Positions 7,063 to 15,277 of a stretch of DNA of 18,675 nt are shown here, piece by piece. This DNA comes from Deltaproteobacteria bacterium (lineage in GTDB: Bacteria; Desulfobacterota; Deferrimicrobia; Deferrimicrobiales; Deferrimicrobiaceae), in assembly GCA_003105225.1 (NCBI GenBank), contig PQAK01000001.1, positions 3,987 through 22,661 of the forward strand. The letters are read 5' to 3'. The position numbers were made by a program, and so were the translations under genes. The notes beneath the pieces were generated by a model. The model made no database searches and had not been told where the DNA came from. It was given only the letters and a program-made list of their open reading frames with translations. How positions within the stretch are numbered: the first letter of the stretch is position 1; every line of letters begins with the position of its first letter.

Positions 7063-7677
7063 CTACTCTTCGGCATTCCGCGCCGATACGATATTCAACA
7101 TCTTCCGTGCGGTAAGCAACAATATCTTGACGTCCACCAGGAAAGAATGCTCCCGGGCATACTTGACACGCAGGCGGTTCTTCTCCGGTTCGATCTCGCG
7201 CAGGTATTTTCCATCGACGTCATGGTCGCCGAGGATCCGGTCCAGGTTGATGAAGTGGAGGGAGGCATAATCGGTGATTCCCGGCTTCACGGAAAGGATG
7301 ATCTTTTCCTCGTTGTTGTACAGCATCGTGTACCGCTCCACCTGGGGCCTCGGCCCGACGATGCTCATGTCCCCCAGCAATACGTTGATGAATTGAGGAA
7401 GTTCATCCAGCTTGTACTTTCTCAATGAAGCACCGAACTTCGTAAGGCGAGGATCGTTATACGCCGTGGAAGGGCCGCCGAGGTGTTCCGCGTCGGGGAC
7501 CATGGTCCGGAATTTCAGGATCCGGAACGGCTTCCCGTGCAGTCCGGTTCGTACCCCGCGGTAAAACACCGGCCCCGGCGATTCGCACTTGATCCGGATC
7601 GCAATATACAGCAGGACCGGCGACAGGAGAACCAGCAACACCAGAGATACGACGATATCGAACGACCGCTTCGCCAT
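7063..7677 (-). CDS. Initiating phosphoglycosyltransferase (bacterial sugar transferase, monotopic PglC/WcaJ core)
   Basis: About 204 residues, the minimal monotopic phosphoglycosyltransferase core that moves a sugar-1-phosphate from a nucleotide sugar to undecaprenyl phosphate and so starts the repeat unit. It has one N-terminal membrane hairpin (residues about 6-26), the ESPGPVFYR segment (32-40), KFRTM (55-59), the catalytic Asp-Glu in LDELPQ (90-95) and SIVGPRPQ (105-112). I start at the ATG at 7675-7677, because the frame open to 7749 would add 24 residues of unlike composition that overlap the methyltransferase gene; with the ATG, the gap is 19 bases. The sugar is probably a GlcNAc derivative or 6-deoxy-HexNAc, but this cannot be read from sequence. 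A second, atypical member of the family is encoded at 11872-13410. Confidence 0.92.
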   Translation of the reverse strand: MAKRSFDIVVSLVLLVLLSPVLLYIAIRIKCESPGPVFYRGVRTGLHGKPFRILKFRTMVPDAEHLGGPSTAYNDPRLTKFGASLRKYKLDELPQFINVLLGDMSIVGPRPQVERYTMLYNNEEKIILSVKPGITDYASLHFINLDRILGDHDVDGKYLREIEPEKNRLRVKYAREHSFLVDVKILLLTARKMLNIVSARNAEE

Positions 7678-7696
7678 GAAAGTCCGGATGCCCGGG

Positions 7697-8545
7697 TCAG
7701 CCCTGCCGTCTCCCCGGCTGCCGCATGGCAAATACCATGATCCAGCCATACTTGCCGATGGTCCGATTCCCGAGAATCACGGAATCGATGCGTTCCAGCA
7801 ACCCGGAAAGAGACTTGAACAGTACCGTTTTTCTGAAGGGAACGGCCGCAAGGACCGCCAGGTGGAAGAACGTCACGCGCACATCGCCGAAATTCTTCCT
7901 TGCGCGCTCCAGGTCCTGCACGCCGAGGATATGCTCGACTTCCCATTGCGTCCGGAGTTGGGGGGTCCGTTTCCGGTACCACCGGATCAGCGGATTATGG
8001 CGCAACGCTTCCGTGCAGATCACCTTTCCGCCCGGCTTGAGGATGCGGGCCAGCTCCTCGTATGCCGCCGGGAGGTCCAGATGGTGGAGGGCGCCGTATT
8101 CATGGATGAGATCGAACGTTCCGTCGGCGAACCCGGTATGTTCGGCGTCCATGACCTTGAATTCGCATACGGCGTCGACTCCGGCGGACCTTGCCAAGCC
8201 CCGCGCGTTTTCTATCGCGACCGGGCTGATGTCGATCCCGACAACCTTCGACGCCCCCCGCAGGGCCATGTCGACGGCGACCTCGCCGTTTCCGCAGCAG
8301 TAATCGAGGGCAACCGCGCCCCGGATCCCTTCCAGCAGTAGTGCATCCCGGTAGGCGGTGCTTGACCGCGTGATGCTATAGAATTTCATGTTGCTGAAAT
8401 GCCGCTCGAACTCCCGCTCCCCTTCGACGTATTTCCCCTCCGACTGGTCGGGGGACGCGTCGGTCCGGTATTCATACGCTCTCACGATCGACCTACGGCG
8501 GTCCGAATGCTCGATTTCCTTGATTTTCCGTTCCTCAAGCGGCAT
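7697..8545 (-). CDS. Class I SAM-dependent methyltransferase
   Basis: A 282-residue Rossmann-fold methyltransferase. Motif I is LDYCCGNGEVA near residues 80-90, followed by the acidic VVGIDIS (101-107), the motif around GTFDLIHEYGALHH (142-155), and LKPGGKVICTEA (169-180). The C-terminal 100 residues are less conserved and include a hydrophobic stretch, which may contact a lipid-linked or membrane substrate. The start follows the stop of the glycosyltransferase gene directly (TAG then ATG), with an AAGGAA site seven bases before it, so translation is coupled. In this setting it probably methylates a sugar (O- or N-methyl) of the repeat unit, but the acceptor is unknown. Confidence 0.88.
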   Translation of the reverse strand: MPLEERKIKEIEHSDRRRSIVRAYEYRTDASPDQSEGKYVEGEREFERHFSNMKFYSITRSSTAYRDALLLEGIRGAVALDYCCGNGEVAVDMALRGASKVVGIDISPVAIENARGLARSAGVDAVCEFKVMDAEHTGFADGTFDLIHEYGALHHLDLPAAYEELARILKPGGKVICTEALRHNPLIRWYRKRTPQLRTQWEVEHILGVQDLERARKNFGDVRVTFFHLAVLAAVPFRKTVLFKSLSGLLERIDSVILGNRTIGKYGWIMVFAMRQPGRRQG

Positions 8546-9775
8546 CTATGATTCCTTGTCCTTTATTGCCTGCAATAGCAGTGACTCCATCCGTTCGGCG
8601 AGCACCCGCATGTCGAACTCGTTTTCCACGTACCGGCGGCCTCGCGTCCCCATCTCTCTTCGCTCCGCCGGACTCATCTCTAGCAGCCTCTCCAACGCTT
8701 CGACCATCGCATCCGGATTTTCGGGAGGAATGCTGAACCCCGCTCCGGACTCGGCAACGGGATCGTTCGGCGCGTTTCCGGAGAATATAACGGGTCTTCC
8801 TGAGGCAAAATAATCGACCAGTTTGTTAAGATTCATTCCAAAACGGTATATTGACGAATCAGTAACGGATGCAATTAAAATATCGGATTCCATCTGAAGT
8901 CGAGGCACATCCGATTTCGCCACGCAATCACGAAACTCTAAATTCGTTAATTCATTTATTGATGCTTCCCGCTTGCATTCATGCCGTTTCACTCCATCTC
9001 CAACGATTACAAAACGAAATGCGTTATTTCCTTTTTGCTGCAGAATCTTTGCTGACCTCACAATGGTTATCACATCATGGGCAGCACCAAATCCGCCGAC
9101 ATACATCACGACAAGCGGGAGTCTCTCTCCACCGTCATACGCCTCAAAGCCGGTGAACCGCTCAAAATTCACACCGTTGGGGATCCAGGCAACTTTCTCC
9201 GGATTGCCGTCACTATCAGATACATGATCGAAGAGGAATGGGATCACAGCGGAAATGCGCTGAGAATTGCGATAAAGGAATTTCTCGACAAAGCGGAATG
9301 CATGGTATACCGGGCTTCTCATGGAAAGCACGCCATTGTCGACCAATGAGATGGGCCAAACATCTCTCACCTCGAAAACAAATGCGGCTCCTTTCCTTCT
9401 GGCGATTTTCCAAGCGACCCAACCGGTTCCAAGCGGCACGGAAGGGCCGATGACCACATCCGGTTTCTCCGAAAGGATACGGGCGACCTGAGTGGAGCGC
9501 CAGGCATTCGAGAGCATATTCGCCCCCCGCCCCCAGCCGTTTCCGGTGTAGGGAATGGTTCGCAGCCAGACAACCCGAATCCCGTCGATCTCTTCGATGC
9601 GCCATTTCTCATTCGGGGACAAGCGCTCCACATGCGTCCAATGACAATAGCTGTTGTTGAACATCGTGACCTGATGCCCGCGTTTCACCAATTCCCGGGA
9701 AAAGTCGTAGGTTCTCGAGGATTGACCTCGAGGTTGATCGTAAGCGGACAGGTACCAGATATTCATCCTCTGCAT
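8546..9775 (-). CDS. GT4 glycosyltransferase, WbuB-like
   Basis: A 409-residue retaining GT-B glycosyltransferase. The N-terminal NIWYLSAYDQPRG opening, the EVRDVWP motif near 135-141, and the IPNGVN (198-203) segment match the WbuB subfamily, whose members transfer deoxy-HexNAc sugars onto the lipid-linked acceptor. The donor-binding region NLNKLVDYFASGRPV (near 315-329) has Asp where many GT4 enzymes have the EX7E glutamate. I chose the ATG at 9773-9775 because GAGG lies five bases upstream (9781-9784); the ATG at 9766 has no usable spacing. The gene lies 21 bases after the amidotransferase fusion and abuts the methyltransferase. It acts on the cytoplasmic face of the inner membrane. Donor and acceptor cannot be read from the sequence. 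Confidence 0.9.
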   Translation of the reverse strand: MQRMNIWYLSAYDQPRGQSSRTYDFSRELVKRGHQVTMFNNSYCHWTHVERLSPNEKWRIEEIDGIRVVWLRTIPYTGNGWGRGANMLSNAWRSTQVARILSEKPDVVIGPSVPLGTGWVAWKIARRKGAAFVFEVRDVWPISLVDNGVLSMRSPVYHAFRFVEKFLYRNSQRISAVIPFLFDHVSDSDGNPEKVAWIPNGVNFERFTGFEAYDGGERLPLVVMYVGGFGAAHDVITIVRSAKILQQKGNNAFRFVIVGDGVKRHECKREASINELTNLEFRDCVAKSDVPRLQMESDILIASVTDSSIYRFGMNLNKLVDYFASGRPVIFSGNAPNDPVAESGAGFSIPPENPDAMVEALERLLEMSPAERREMGTRGRRYVENEFDMRVLAERMESLLLQAIKDKES

Positions 9776-9796
9776 GAAAACCTCATGGATATCGAA

Positions 9797-11848
9797 TCAG
9801 CTGTATAGTTTGGGAATGTCGTTGATCCGTTTTACCGTCGAGGGAAAATCGAGATTCAGAATATCCGTATACCATTTGATGGAAGCGTAGCGCGGCCGAT
9901 TTTCTTCCATGACATACCGCAGGCCCTCTTCACGGCTCAGCATTCCTTCGCGAATCTGATTGCTCCGGAAGGTATCGTATTCCGAAAACCCCGCCACGGT
10001 GTAATAGATATAGTTATATAAAGGGGCCGTCCCATCGCCGATGCGCCATGTGGTTTTCGTATCCACTGCGGTCTCCCATTGATATTCTTCAAGAACCAGT
10101 TTTTCGATTTCCTTTTCGTCCCACCGGTAATAATCGAACAAATGGTAGTAATCGCGATGCGGGATAATCGACCGGGAGACAAACGAGCCTAACGTGTCCC
10201 AGACGGATCCATTCAGGTATCGGGGATTTTCCAGGATGATTTTCCCGACGCCTCGAAACAACATTGCCTGCCGCTTCAGGGAAAGGGAATAGATCCGCTT
10301 CTTGTTGTGATCCGGGGGAACGCCGAGGAATCCGACCTTGAAATCCGTGTTTTCCAAGGGGTTGATTCCCCAGATATTGAGACGTATTCCGGTCTGCCTC
10401 TTGACCTGATCCGTGTAATAGAAAAAGAATTTATCCCCCGCCATGAACAAGGGCACGATTCCCAGGTGCGGTTTTCTCAGCCACGCCAGGATATTTTTCC
10501 GGATATTTTCACGTTTCCACGCGATATCGGCGGAAACAAGGATGTTCTCCACGCCGAGCTTCCCGCACACCCGGGCGATATTCCGCCGGGCAAGGTCGTT
10601 CACCATCCCCCAGTCGTATGTGAATGCGATCGGATTGAGCTTCAGGATGTTCCTGGCGATATGCAGGGTATAGGTGCTGTCCCTTCCCCCGCTGTAGGGA
10701 ATGATGCAATCGGGACTGCCGTCCGACCTACGGTAGGGTTCGACCAGCTCAAACAGCTCCTCGATCGGCTTCGGCTCGTTCTTGATCCTGTAGTTGTTGC
10801 AGTAATTGCATACCCCCGCTTCATCGTACTCGATAAACGGGAACGTTTCCGGAAGGAGGCACTTGCTGCATCTGCGAAGCGCCTTGATCCGTTCCAGATT
10901 GAATTCCAATAGGGCCGATTCCGTCAGCGCTTTCGGATGAACTGCGATTTTGGCCGGATCGAGGATCAATTCTCTTTGTGGCTTTCCGTCGGATATCGAT
11001 TGCACCATGATTTTGTAAGGCGCAGTTGTGACGGAATTCCCGATGGGGCCGTTGGGCCCTGTGGAAAAAGAAAACTCCTGCAACCGGAAGTTATCCAAAC
11101 CCAGGACAAAACCGGTGCCTGGAACCACTTGACGTATGCAATTCTTCCCATTTCGACCCAAACGCATGACTTGCGCCAGCTTCTTCAGGAAATATTCTTC
11201 CGAAGCGAAAGCGAAAAGACCGGCATCATCGGTCAAAACGTACAGGGAGCCGTTATTCGTGGCTACGGCAAGCAGGTTGAGGTCAACCATTAAAAACGCG
11301 GCGGCGACAGTGCCAAATATTTCCGTCACCGTTTTTGAGACTGCGGCAGCGATATCCCCGCCATCCCGGAGGTATTTCCGGATCAACGCAAGCATGACTT
11401 CCGTATCAATCTCATACGTTCTTTGAATCTCAGGATACCGTGACCACAGTTCGGTCTCGTTAACGATAATTCCATTGTGAATGCCGATGACTCCGTCTTT
11501 TACTACCGGTTGATTGTTTTCGTCGTTGAGTTGGGACCCGTTTGTGACAAGCCTGGAATGCCCCATCACCGCGAACGTGCTTTGTTTCCCTGCCGGGCGT
11601 TCGAGCTTGGTTGATCCGATCATCCGATCCACTTGATGCGTCAGTTCCTTCCTGCTCAGGAGATAGCTCAGCGGGACGGCGCCCTTGAAGACCTGCAGTT
11701 CTCCTTCCGATTCGTTCCTGAATACAAGACCCGAGGAATCCTTGCCGCGAGACTCCGACAAACTCGCCAGCGTCGCCAGGGCCTTCTTGATGAACGCCGG
11801 GCCATAACCGGACCCTTTATGGACGCTTAATCCGAATATTCCGCACAT
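9797..11848 (-). CDS. Fused class II glutaminase (GlmS-type Ntn domain) and WbpG-type N-acetyl sugar amidotransferase
   Basis: A 683-residue two-part protein. Residues 1 to about 250 form a class II glutamine amidotransferase domain: Cys2 (MCGIFG), SRGKDSSG (33-40), GHSRLVTNG (96-104), IHNGIIVN (123-130) and EIDTEV (146-151), closest to GFAT/GlmS glutaminases. Residues from about 323 onward form a WbpG/PseA-type N-acetyl sugar amidotransferase: a metal-type CX2C-X16-CX2C motif (Cys327, 330, 347, 350) and an ATP pyrophosphatase PP-loop YSGGRDST (385-392). The glutaminase should release ammonia that the PP-loop half uses, with ATP, to amidate a sugar carboxylate or form an acetamidino group. 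In Pseudomonas O-antigen synthesis WbpG takes ammonia from separate HisH/HisF-like proteins, so one chain could replace three. The start is fixed by the need for Cys at position 2. Exact product is inferred. Confidence 0.88.
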   Translation of the reverse strand: MCGIFGLSVHKGSGYGPAFIKKALATLASLSESRGKDSSGLVFRNESEGELQVFKGAVPLSYLLSRKELTHQVDRMIGSTKLERPAGKQSTFAVMGHSRLVTNGSQLNDENNQPVVKDGVIGIHNGIIVNETELWSRYPEIQRTYEIDTEVMLALIRKYLRDGGDIAAAVSKTVTEIFGTVAAAFLMVDLNLLAVATNNGSLYVLTDDAGLFAFASEEYFLKKLAQVMRLGRNGKNCIRQVVPGTGFVLGLDNFRLQEFSFSTGPNGPIGNSVTTAPYKIMVQSISDGKPQRELILDPAKIAVHPKALTESALLEFNLERIKALRRCSKCLLPETFPFIEYDEAGVCNYCNNYRIKNEPKPIEELFELVEPYRRSDGSPDCIIPYSGGRDSTYTLHIARNILKLNPIAFTYDWGMVNDLARRNIARVCGKLGVENILVSADIAWKRENIRKNILAWLRKPHLGIVPLFMAGDKFFFYYTDQVKRQTGIRLNIWGINPLENTDFKVGFLGVPPDHNKKRIYSLSLKRQAMLFRGVGKIILENPRYLNGSVWDTLGSFVSRSIIPHRDYYHLFDYYRWDEKEIEKLVLEEYQWETAVDTKTTWRIGDGTAPLYNYIYYTVAGFSEYDTFRSNQIREGMLSREEGLRYVMEENRPRYASIKWYTDILNLDFPSTVKRINDIPKLYS

Positions 11849-11871
11849 GGTATGCGCTCATTCACCCATTT

Positions 11872-13410
11872 TCACTTGCTTCGAACGCCCCGAAATACGA
11901 TGTCCGTGAAGGTTTGAACCAGATACCGAACGTCCGTCCGAAGGGGTTGATCGCAATAGCGCCTCAAATATGCCAGCTCCATTGCCGCGATGCTCTCCAA
12001 TCCGTTTGTCGTCTCGTCGAATATGGGGGGAATGAGTCCCGGCTTGATTTGAACATACAAGTCATAAAGCTCTCGTGGGTACAGGCTCAAGAAATGCCGG
12101 CTCGTCGCCCTCATTCCCACCAATTTCACATCCCCGCGCAACCAGTCGAAGACCTGCGGCAATTCATCGAGCCAGTATTTTCTGAGAAATCTCCCATACT
12201 CGGTCAGGCGGAAATCATTGGCGAACTTTCCGGTCGGCGCCAGCCCATTATCCTCGAATATCCGCTTCTGGAGAAACTCGCTGTAAGGAAACATGGTTCG
12301 AATTTTATGGGTGCGGACAATTCCGCCGTCCAGTCCCACTTTTTCCAAAGCCACAATGGGATAGTAAGAGGGCTTTTTATTCCGGACGGGAGACGCAACG
12401 CGTTGAGCGAGGAGATACGCATCGACTTTTCCAGGGGATTCCGCAATCACTCTCATCCCGCAGTAGGAGAGTCGACCCCAGATTTCGACCTTCGACAGAA
12501 TCCGGTTTTTCCCCTTGGTGATCGCGAAATACAGGGCGTTCAGCCATGGAATTTTCGGGAATGCGCGGTGCCAAATGAAATGAAGAATGAACACGGGCCG
12601 ATAAAGCCATCCCGTGTAACGGTCCTTTAATCGATTTATGACGTTTTCATGGGGCACATACCGGCCGACGAAATAGCCTCCCATGGGAATCCGTTCTGTG
12701 CATGACAGAAAGAACCGATTCAACCGGCGGACATCGTTCAAGCGGACGCGGCTGACGAGTAAACCCACCGGCACGGAGTTGAGCGGGGCCGCGGCCGGGA
12801 TTGTTTCCTTCATAATCAGAGCGTCCCCCATGCCTCCCTGACCCACAGGCAGATTATTTCCTATGTGTTCGACAAGGGGCTTGTCCAGCTCGGAACGGAT
12901 CTGATCCATGACCGCTTGAGTATCGATCGGAGGCATCCCCGCCTTAGCGAAATCCGATCCGCCGGGAGGATCATCGGAGATCCGCTCCCCGAAGGGAGAC
13001 GCGCCCGCGGGGGACTGTTTCTCCGGAAGCTCCCGCGTGAAGGGAACAGAAACCAGAGCATCGGTAAAAATGAAAAGGAAGTAACTTGTCCACAAGGCAT
13101 CCAGCGGAACCGCGAGAAAACCGCCGATCCTGCTTACGATCCATAAAACGAATCCCATAACCCCAGCGGATTTCGTGTGCGATGCCATAAGATACGTGAA
13201 ATATCTTTGTGGATATTTATGGGCATATTTATCCGTAAGAAATACAGCGATCATCCAAGAGAATGCGGAAATCAAAATGAGAACCCCTGCAGGTCCTCTG
13301 CCAATAATCGTCACGGCAAAAATCGACGATACCACGAGGAGAATAAATCCGATGGCCGTCCGGATCTTTACATTCCGCACGAATGGAACGTAACGATATC
13401 TATGCTGCAT
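11872..13410 (-). CDS. Atypical sugar-phosphate transferase-like membrane protein
   Basis: A 512-residue protein. The N-terminus has about four hydrophobic segments (roughly 17-35, 41-58, 83-101, 104-122), then a Pro/Gly-rich linker (about 126-210). A middle region (about 212-330) is of unrecognised fold, and the C-terminus resembles the bacterial sugar transferase core: HKIRTM (368-373), RLTEYGRFLRKYWLDELPQV (401-420) with the catalytic Asp-Glu, and GDVKLVGMRATS (426-437) where typical enzymes have the VGPRP motif. The membrane-hairpin SPGPVFY segment of standard family members is not recognisable. It may transfer a sugar phosphate to a lipid, or it may be a divergent or regulatory relative. 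It starts at an ATG with AGG about seven bases upstream, four bases after the WbpD-type gene. Two family members in one locus is unusual. Confidence 0.75.
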   Translation of the reverse strand: MQHRYRYVPFVRNVKIRTAIGFILLVVSSIFAVTIIGRGPAGVLILISAFSWMIAVFLTDKYAHKYPQRYFTYLMASHTKSAGVMGFVLWIVSRIGGFLAVPLDALWTSYFLFIFTDALVSVPFTRELPEKQSPAGASPFGERISDDPPGGSDFAKAGMPPIDTQAVMDQIRSELDKPLVEHIGNNLPVGQGGMGDALIMKETIPAAAPLNSVPVGLLVSRVRLNDVRRLNRFFLSCTERIPMGGYFVGRYVPHENVINRLKDRYTGWLYRPVFILHFIWHRAFPKIPWLNALYFAITKGKNRILSKVEIWGRLSYCGMRVIAESPGKVDAYLLAQRVASPVRNKKPSYYPIVALEKVGLDGGIVRTHKIRTMFPYSEFLQKRIFEDNGLAPTGKFANDFRLTEYGRFLRKYWLDELPQVFDWLRGDVKLVGMRATSRHFLSLYPRELYDLYVQIKPGLIPPIFDETTNGLESIAAMELAYLRRYCDQPLRTDVRYLVQTFTDIVFRGVRSK

Positions 13411-13414
13411 TTAA

Positions 13415-14065
13415 TTACCTGCTTTTTAATTCTCTGTAGAAAACCTTGCCAACCGCAAGATCTTCAGGCAAGGGCGCATCCTCATCAAGATCCAGGCACC
13501 GAAGGACCCCTTTATCCATTTCCCTGTACCTGAGACCGCTTTCCGGGCAAACGTAGGTACCTTCCGAATCCGGATCCTTGAGAACATGGCCATGACGGCT
13601 CATCCACCCTTTTTGACGTGCCGGGACTCCGATCATAAGAGCATAATCGGCGACATCTTTCGCGATGACCGCGCCGGCAGCAATAAACGCATACCGCCCT
13701 ATGGTAATGCCGCATACAACGGTTGCATTAGCACCGATAGAGGCCCCACGTCGGATCAGAGTTTTTTCATATAATGATTTTCGAATAACTTGGGATCGTG
13801 GATTTGTTACGTTGGTTAACACGCACGACGGACCGAGGAATACATCATCCTCAATGACGGTTCCCTCATAGACCGATACGTTATTCTGTACCTTGACGTG
13901 ATTTCCGACCACCGTTCCTCCGGCAATGGAAACATTTTGTCCAAGGCTGCAATATTCACCGATCTTCGCCCCGCTGAGAATATGCGAAAAATGCCAGATT
14001 TTCGTTCCTTTGCCTATTTCGGCTCCTTCGTCGACATAGGATGACTCGTGGACGAAGTAGTCCAT
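13415..14065 (-). CDS. wbpD: UDP-2-acetamido-3-amino-2,3-dideoxy-glucuronate N-acetyltransferase, WbpD/WlbB family
   Basis: A 216-residue left-handed beta-helix acyltransferase. It begins YFVHESSYVDEGAEIGKGTK, with repeated hexapeptide motifs through about residue 150 (for example GEYCSLGQNVSIAGG, GTVIEDDVFLGPSCVLTNV, GAVIAKDVADYALMIGVPA) and the C-terminal GWMSRHGHVL tail typical of WlbB/WbpD. These acetylate the 3-amino group of UDP-GlcNAc3NA with acetyl-CoA, giving UDP-GlcNAc3NAcA, the step after WbpB oxidation and WbpE amination. The ATG is preceded by an AAGGAGG Shine-Dalgarno (14071-14077). The family's usual length is around 190-200 residues, and the extra C-terminal part here is a plausible tail. 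Its partner dehydrogenase is 6.4 kb downstream. The region 14066-14131 between this gene and the GT4 gene holds only the ribosome site. Confidence 0.9.
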   Translation of the reverse strand: MDYFVHESSYVDEGAEIGKGTKIWHFSHILSGAKIGEYCSLGQNVSIAGGTVVGNHVKVQNNVSVYEGTVIEDDVFLGPSCVLTNVTNPRSQVIRKSLYEKTLIRRGASIGANATVVCGITIGRYAFIAAGAVIAKDVADYALMIGVPARQKGWMSRHGHVLKDPDSEGTYVCPESGLRYREMDKGVLRCLDLDEDAPLPEDLAVGKVFYRELKSR

Positions 14066-14131
14066 ATTTCCCTCCTTTTTGTATCAGAGATCGAACCGGT
14101 TTTTTTCGGAATCCGAATTTGAACAGCCCCT

Positions 14132-15259
14132 TCAGAAAGCAAGCAGCTTATTGTACAATCCCATCAATTTTACCGCCTCGGTCTCCCAATTGTAGGCACG
14201 CTCGACCGCTTGACGGCCCCGTTGACCCATCGCTTCAGCTTCCGCAGGGTGCTCCAGAATCGATCGCATGGCATCTGCGATGGATCTGGGGTTCAAGGGG
14301 TCAACGAGGATACCACAACCTGCGCCATCGATGATCCGCCTCCATACCGGGAAGTCGGATGCAATCACCGGGAGGCCGGCGGACATATACTCGAACATTT
14401 TAATCGGATAGCTCTCGAAGTGCGTCGGTTCCGGATGAAGGACCACCAAACCAGCCCTTACTTTGCTTAGGATCCGCGCGACCTGCGATCGACCCACCTG
14501 CCCGTGATAATGCACCGAGGTCCACCCCGGGAGCGCCCGCAGCGCAGCTTCAAGGCTGGGTGGGTTGAATTCGCCGGCAAGTTCGAGCCTTGCACCGGGG
14601 ATGTCGTCCAAACACTCGAATGCGCGGATCATCTCAACGGCTCCCCTGATCGTTTCGATACCGCCAAGATATGCAAAACTTGGAGTACGCTGTTCATATG
14701 GGGTCGGGTTTTTCACGACCAGTTCAGTGCCAATCGGGAAGTTATTCACAACGACCGTTTTCTTTGCGGGAAATCGATCTGCATATATCGGTGTCGCCGG
14801 AATAATAGCGGTGCACATCCGTGAAAAAAACCACTCCAGTCCGGACATCGCAAATGAAGCGGGGTATCTGATGATTTTGGGGATGTAGATCTTGCTAAAA
14901 ATCTGCCGAGGCACGTCCTCGTGCACGTCGTAGATGATCTTGTACCCAAACGCTTTCAGAAGCATCCCGAGCGGTATCAGCTCCGGGTCATGAAAATGAA
15001 CAATCGCCGGCCGGAGCCTTCGAATGGCAAAGAACGCTCGCCAAGAGCCGATGAATAAGCGGTCCAAGCGGCCATTTCCGAGTCGCCCTATATCTTGGAT
15101 TGACACTCCACCTTGTTCCTCAGCGAGATTTCCCTTGCCATCAGCGACCATCAACAAAACCTTGTACGGCAGTTTGGAAGCAAGGGTTCGCGCTTCCTTG
15201 ATGAGGATACGCGTATCGGAGCGGGGGTGGACGGTTGTTAAGTGTAAAATAGTAGCCAA
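14132..15259 (-). CDS. GT4 glycosyltransferase
   Basis: A 375-residue GT-B glycosyltransferase. It opens ILHLTTVHPRSDTRI, has HFHDPELIP (88-96) and YDVHED (110-115) in the acceptor domain, NNFP (172-175) at the hinge, and PIKMFEYMSAGLPV (285-298) as the donor-binding EX7E-like region, followed by ASDFP. The start is TTG at 15257-15259, because no ATG occurs near the conserved N-terminus; its Shine-Dalgarno is weak, and expression may rely on coupling with the upstream glycosyltransferase 18 bases away. It builds one linkage of the repeat unit on the cytoplasmic side. Donor unknown. Confidence 0.88.
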   Translation of the reverse strand: MATILHLTTVHPRSDTRILIKEARTLASKLPYKVLLMVADGKGNLAEEQGGVSIQDIGRLGNGRLDRLFIGSWRAFFAIRRLRPAIVHFHDPELIPLGMLLKAFGYKIIYDVHEDVPRQIFSKIYIPKIIRYPASFAMSGLEWFFSRMCTAIIPATPIYADRFPAKKTVVVNNFPIGTELVVKNPTPYEQRTPSFAYLGGIETIRGAVEMIRAFECLDDIPGARLELAGEFNPPSLEAALRALPGWTSVHYHGQVGRSQVARILSKVRAGLVVLHPEPTHFESYPIKMFEYMSAGLPVIASDFPVWRRIIDGAGCGILVDPLNPRSIADAMRSILEHPAEAEAMGQRGRQAVERAYNWETEAVKLMGLYNKLLAF

Positions 15260-15277
15260 TTTCAGTTTCGAGGAAAC

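Noticed and set aside
6589..7428. Plus-strand frame across the WbpB and phosphoglycosyltransferase genes
   Set aside because: It covers two clear minus-strand genes and the gap between them, with no conserved motif or ribosome site: antisense shadow.
7678..7749. N-terminal extension of the small phosphoglycosyltransferase
   Set aside because: It overlaps the end of the methyltransferase gene, its residues do not resemble the family, and the ATG at 7677 starts right at the conserved KRSFDIVV segment.
14105..14117. Inverted repeat TTCGGAATCCGAA next to a run of T, considered as a terminator
   Set aside because: The stem is only five pairs with a three-base loop, and for the minus-strand genes the run after it is A, not U, so it does not look like an intrinsic terminator.
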